In this document: positions 33,518 to 35,185 of the stretch, in pieces
Position numbering within the stretch: position 1 is the stretch's first letter
Layout: each line of letters starts with the position of its first letter
NCBI GenBank assembly: GCA_016783885.1
Contig: JADHVR010000039.1
Location: 1 to 35,185 of the forward strand
Reading direction: 5' to 3'
Length of the DNA stretch: 35,185 nt
DNA from: Bacteroidales bacterium
GTDB lineage: Bacteria; Bacteroidota; Bacteroidia; Bacteroidales; JAADJA01
Program-made: the position numbers and the translations under genes
The notes under the pieces: generated by a model
The model's database searches: none
The model's input: the letters and a program-made list of their open reading frames with translations, nothing else
Told to the model about the DNA's origin: nothing

Positions 33518-34189
33518 ATGAAAACTAACAAGATAATCTCGAGAATAGTTGCATTAATTGGAATTATGTTTATCTATATTAATATCAATGCACAATGGTT
33601 TTATTACGAACCAGTTATATTACCAGAAATACCTTCAAGCAATGATAGTATATTTGTTATTAATCCAATAGAATTCCCTTTTGGTTATGAGGAAACATGT
33701 CCAACACTTGTTTTTTATTCAAAAACCATTATTGACTCAACAATTAATTTAGATTTGTTTTATGATATTTCTGGTGCATGGCCTCAAGTAGGTTGTATTT
33801 CATTAGACACGTGTTTATTAGGTGTTTTGAACACAGGATATTACTCTTTAATGATTAGTACAAATACAATTTTTTATGAAGATACAATTTTTCATATTGA
33901 TTCAGATACACTTGAATTTAATGTTGCAAATTCTTCTGCAATTATGGATTTTAGATTAATAAGTATTATAAAAATCTACCCTATTCCTACAGATAACTTA
34001 TTGCATATAGAAATACCTGAATGGATAAATTTTAAAACGTTGACATTATATAACTTGCAAGGGAAAAAAATTGCAGTATTTAATCCGAATTTGAATAAAT
34101 TAGATGTTTCTGAGATTGATTATGGGCTATATATTTTGGATATTTTAACAAATAAAGGAAATGTTAAAAAGAAAGTATTGATTAAATGA
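33518..34189 (+). CDS. Short secreted protein with T9SS type A sorting domain
   Basis: This 223-residue protein has a signal peptide (IISRIVALIGIMFIYININA, cleaved before QWFYYE) and about 110 residues of beta-rich sequence with a possible disulfide set (C in EETCPTL, GCISLDTC). The C-terminal ~70 residues are a T9SS type A domain (IIKIYPIPTDNLLHIEIP, DYGLYILDIL). Its YPIPTD replaces the usual YPNP motif, a small deviation that is still tolerated in this family. No catalytic residues or known domain were recognised in the body. It may be an adhesin fragment or a small carrier. It follows the protease terminator and probably has its own weak promoter. Structured element B lies 3' of it. Confidence 0.8.
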   Translation: MKTNKIISRIVALIGIMFIYININAQWFYYEPVILPEIPSSNDSIFVINPIEFPFGYEETCPTLVFYSKTIIDSTINLDLFYDISGAWPQVGCISLDTCLLGVLNTGYYSLMISTNTIFYEDTIFHIDSDTLEFNVANSSAIMDFRLISIIKIYPIPTDNLLHIEIPEWINFKTLTLYNLQGKKIAVFNPNLNKLDVSEIDYGLYILDILTNKGNVKKKVLIK

Positions 34190-34199
34190 CTAAACCAGA

Positions 34200-34270
34200 A
34201 ATTGCCTACACATTGCGCATTCATTCCGGCCTTCGCAAATTCAAAAATGCCCAATAAGTATGTAATTGCC
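34200..34270. repeat. Direct repeat in the gap after the short secreted protein gene
   Basis: AATTGCCTACACATTG at 34200-34215 recurs 64 nt later as AATTGCCAACGCTTG (34264-34278). TGCCAACG (34267-34274) also pairs with CGTTGGCA at 34431-34438, enclosing element B. The stretch between the copies contains GCGCATTCATTCCGGCCTTC with no reading frame of note. Confidence 0.45.
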
Positions 34271-34320
34271 AACGCTTGAAAAGAAAGTGATTAAAGAAGT
34301 ACGTTGGGTAACATGCGATC

Positions 34321-34420
34321 ATAGCCAATTGGCGCATCCGGGTCATCAAGACAAAGACATGAAAGAAATAAACGAATACAAATCAACCGAAATCCTGAGA
34401 AAGAAGCGCCAACTGGCTAT
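34321..34420. repeat. Structured intergenic element B, partner of element A
   Basis: ATAGCCAATTGGCGC (34321-34335) pairs with GCGCCAACTGGCTAT (34406-34420) at 14 of 15 positions. GGGTCATCAAGACAAA sits at 34340-34355, exactly 19 nt after the stem start as in element A. AATCAA, ATCCTG and AAAGAA recur at the right side. The inner stem bases differ from A but still pair. The outer 8-bp repeat TGCCAACG/CGTTGGCA encloses it. The remainder of the gap to 34600 shows no gene or motif. Confidence 0.65.
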
Positions 34421-34600
34421 ATCGCCGTTCCGTTGGCAGTGATTAAAAAAAAGACACGAAAGTTACAATACCAGATAAAAATGATAAATCTATTCCTCTT
34501 CTTTTGAAAAAGCCAGGAGTTAAAAATGAACCTGTTATAGTTAATGTAATTCCTGGAGTAAACTCAATATCCCTTGATTGCTTTCCGGATACCTACTTTC

Positions 34601-35185
34601 CTAAAATCCAGCCCCTTTTTCGCTCATTTCTAAAATCTTATAACACTGTTTCAGAGCATTTTTACAGGTTTCATCATCAGGATTGATTTTACGGGCTTTT
34701 TCAAGCATAGGCAACGAACCTTTGAATTCCTCTTTTACTTTTTCCATTTCGGTTTTGTATTTATCAGGTTCGGACTCGACGAATTGCGCAGCGTTTGATT
34801 GCATTTTCGCTGCATTATTGTAAACCTTTAATCCCGACTTTAAATAATAATTAAAAAGGATTTCATCATACTTTTTTTGGTATTTCGGACATTCTGAAAT
34901 TCCCTCGTTACAAACAGCTTCCATTTCTTCATACCTCTCAAGCTTTTTAAATGTATTTGCCTTATAAAGAAAAGCTTTACATTTTTTATAGTTGAGATCA
35001 ATTGACTGATTGAAGAAATCCAGCGCCTTTTGGTATTCTTTTACTTTATATGCGCAAGTTGCTGCATTGTAATACAAAGAAGTATCGGTTTTCCCTTCAG
35101 CTTCATAAAGTTTTATTGCCTGCTCAAAAGAAGTCAATCCCTTTTGAAAATCTTTTGCTTTATAAGCATCTGCCCCTTCTATTTT
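34601..35185 (-). CDS. TPR-repeat protein (5' end outside window)
   Basis: This is the C-terminal portion of a tetratricopeptide-repeat protein. Its frame stays open to the right edge, so the gene starts outside the window. Repeat-like helix pairs are visible: ADAYKAKDFQKGLTSFEQAI, then LYYNAATCAYKVKEYQKALDFF, KAFLYKANTFKKLERYEEMEA, and a final PMLEKARKINPDDETCKNAL helix pair. These have the A/G/Y/A/P pattern of TPRs. A more irregular helical segment (about 60 residues) separates the third and last repeats. The last residues, KGAGF, give no membrane signal. TPR proteins are scaffolds for protein complexes; partner and location cannot be told here. The minus-strand direction differs from the T9SS cargo genes to its left. 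Confidence 0.85.
   Translation of the reverse strand, partial: KIEGADAYKAKDFQKGLTSFEQAIKLYEAEGKTDTSLYYNAATCAYKVKEYQKALDFFNQSIDLNYKKCKAFLYKANTFKKLERYEEMEAVCNEGISECPKYQKKYDEILFNYYLKSGLKVYNNAAKMQSNAAQFVESEPDKYKTEMEKVKEEFKGSLPMLEKARKINPDDETCKNALKQCYKILEMSEKGAGF

Noticed and set aside
34303..34309. GTTGGGT as an integron R' box for element B
   Set aside because: It fits GTTRRRY but lies before the left stem, the wrong side for an attC site in either orientation, so it was not used as evidence.
34504..34686. 60-codon frame after element B
   Set aside because: It overlaps the TPR gene on the other strand, has no promoter or ribosome site and no recognisable motif.
1..35185. tRNA, rRNA or transposase genes
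   Set aside because: No cloverleaf, rRNA core motif, or DDE/HUH transposase frame was recognised on either strand by eye; a tRNAscan or Infernal run would be needed to exclude small RNAs fully.

Overview
The window looks like a chromosomal segment of an AT-rich, gliding/secreting member of the Bacteroidota. The grounds are C-terminal type IX secretion (T9SS) sorting signals of both type A and type B, a TonB-dependent receptor with a carboxypeptidase-like regulatory domain, a LytS/LytTR pair, ECF sigma regulation, and -7 boxes of the Bacteroidota TAnnTTTG type. No rRNA, tRNA, CRISPR array, intact transposase or integrase gene was recognised. The genus cannot be told from this sequence.

Positions 1-9986 hold a biosynthetic operon on the + strand. 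It contains the 3' part of a KAS III-like ketosynthase, a small unknown protein, a BtrH-like acyltransferase, an ABC-2 exporter (ATPase plus permease), then ACP, KAS II, a chain-length-factor-like KS without the catalytic Cys, a short KS-like protein, a second ACP and a second KAS II. The set resembles the ketosynthase-rich aryl-polyene / dialkylresorcinol (flexirubin-type) loci of Bacteroidota. The inferred role is to build an acyl or polyene chain on an ACP, transfer it with the BtrH-like enzyme, and export or flip the product. The operon has been invaded: a UPF0175 antitoxin with a truncated PIN-type toxin lies between two KS genes, and two copies of a palindromic simple-repeat element with a shared 20-nt leader lie in front of two of the KS/ACP units.

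Positions 10197-14512 encode a TonB-dependent receptor, a four-helix LytS-type histidine kinase and a LytTR response regulator. On the - strand follow a large outer-membrane protein (inactive peptidase-like domain, TolB-like propeller, BamA-like barrel) and lepA. A divergent promoter region separates lepA from an ECF sigma factor, which overlaps a gene for a protein with one inner-membrane helix and a predicted outer-membrane barrel.

Positions 21983-34189 carry five T9SS cargo genes: a 12-13-repeat propeller protein, a type B sorting-domain protein, an Ig-like protein, a subtilase and a short secreted protein. A metallophosphoesterase gene and a previously unlisted 46-codon gene with its own promoter and terminator lie among them. 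The right edge is the 3' part of a TPR protein gene on the - strand.

The strongest unexplained signal is a pair of structured intergenic elements (24081-24179 and 34321-34420). They share length, spacing and internal motifs, while the inner parts of their stems differ in sequence and still pair. The first follows a gene whose two ends carry matching inverted repeats, so the unit looks like an integron cassette with an attC-like site, although no integrase is present.
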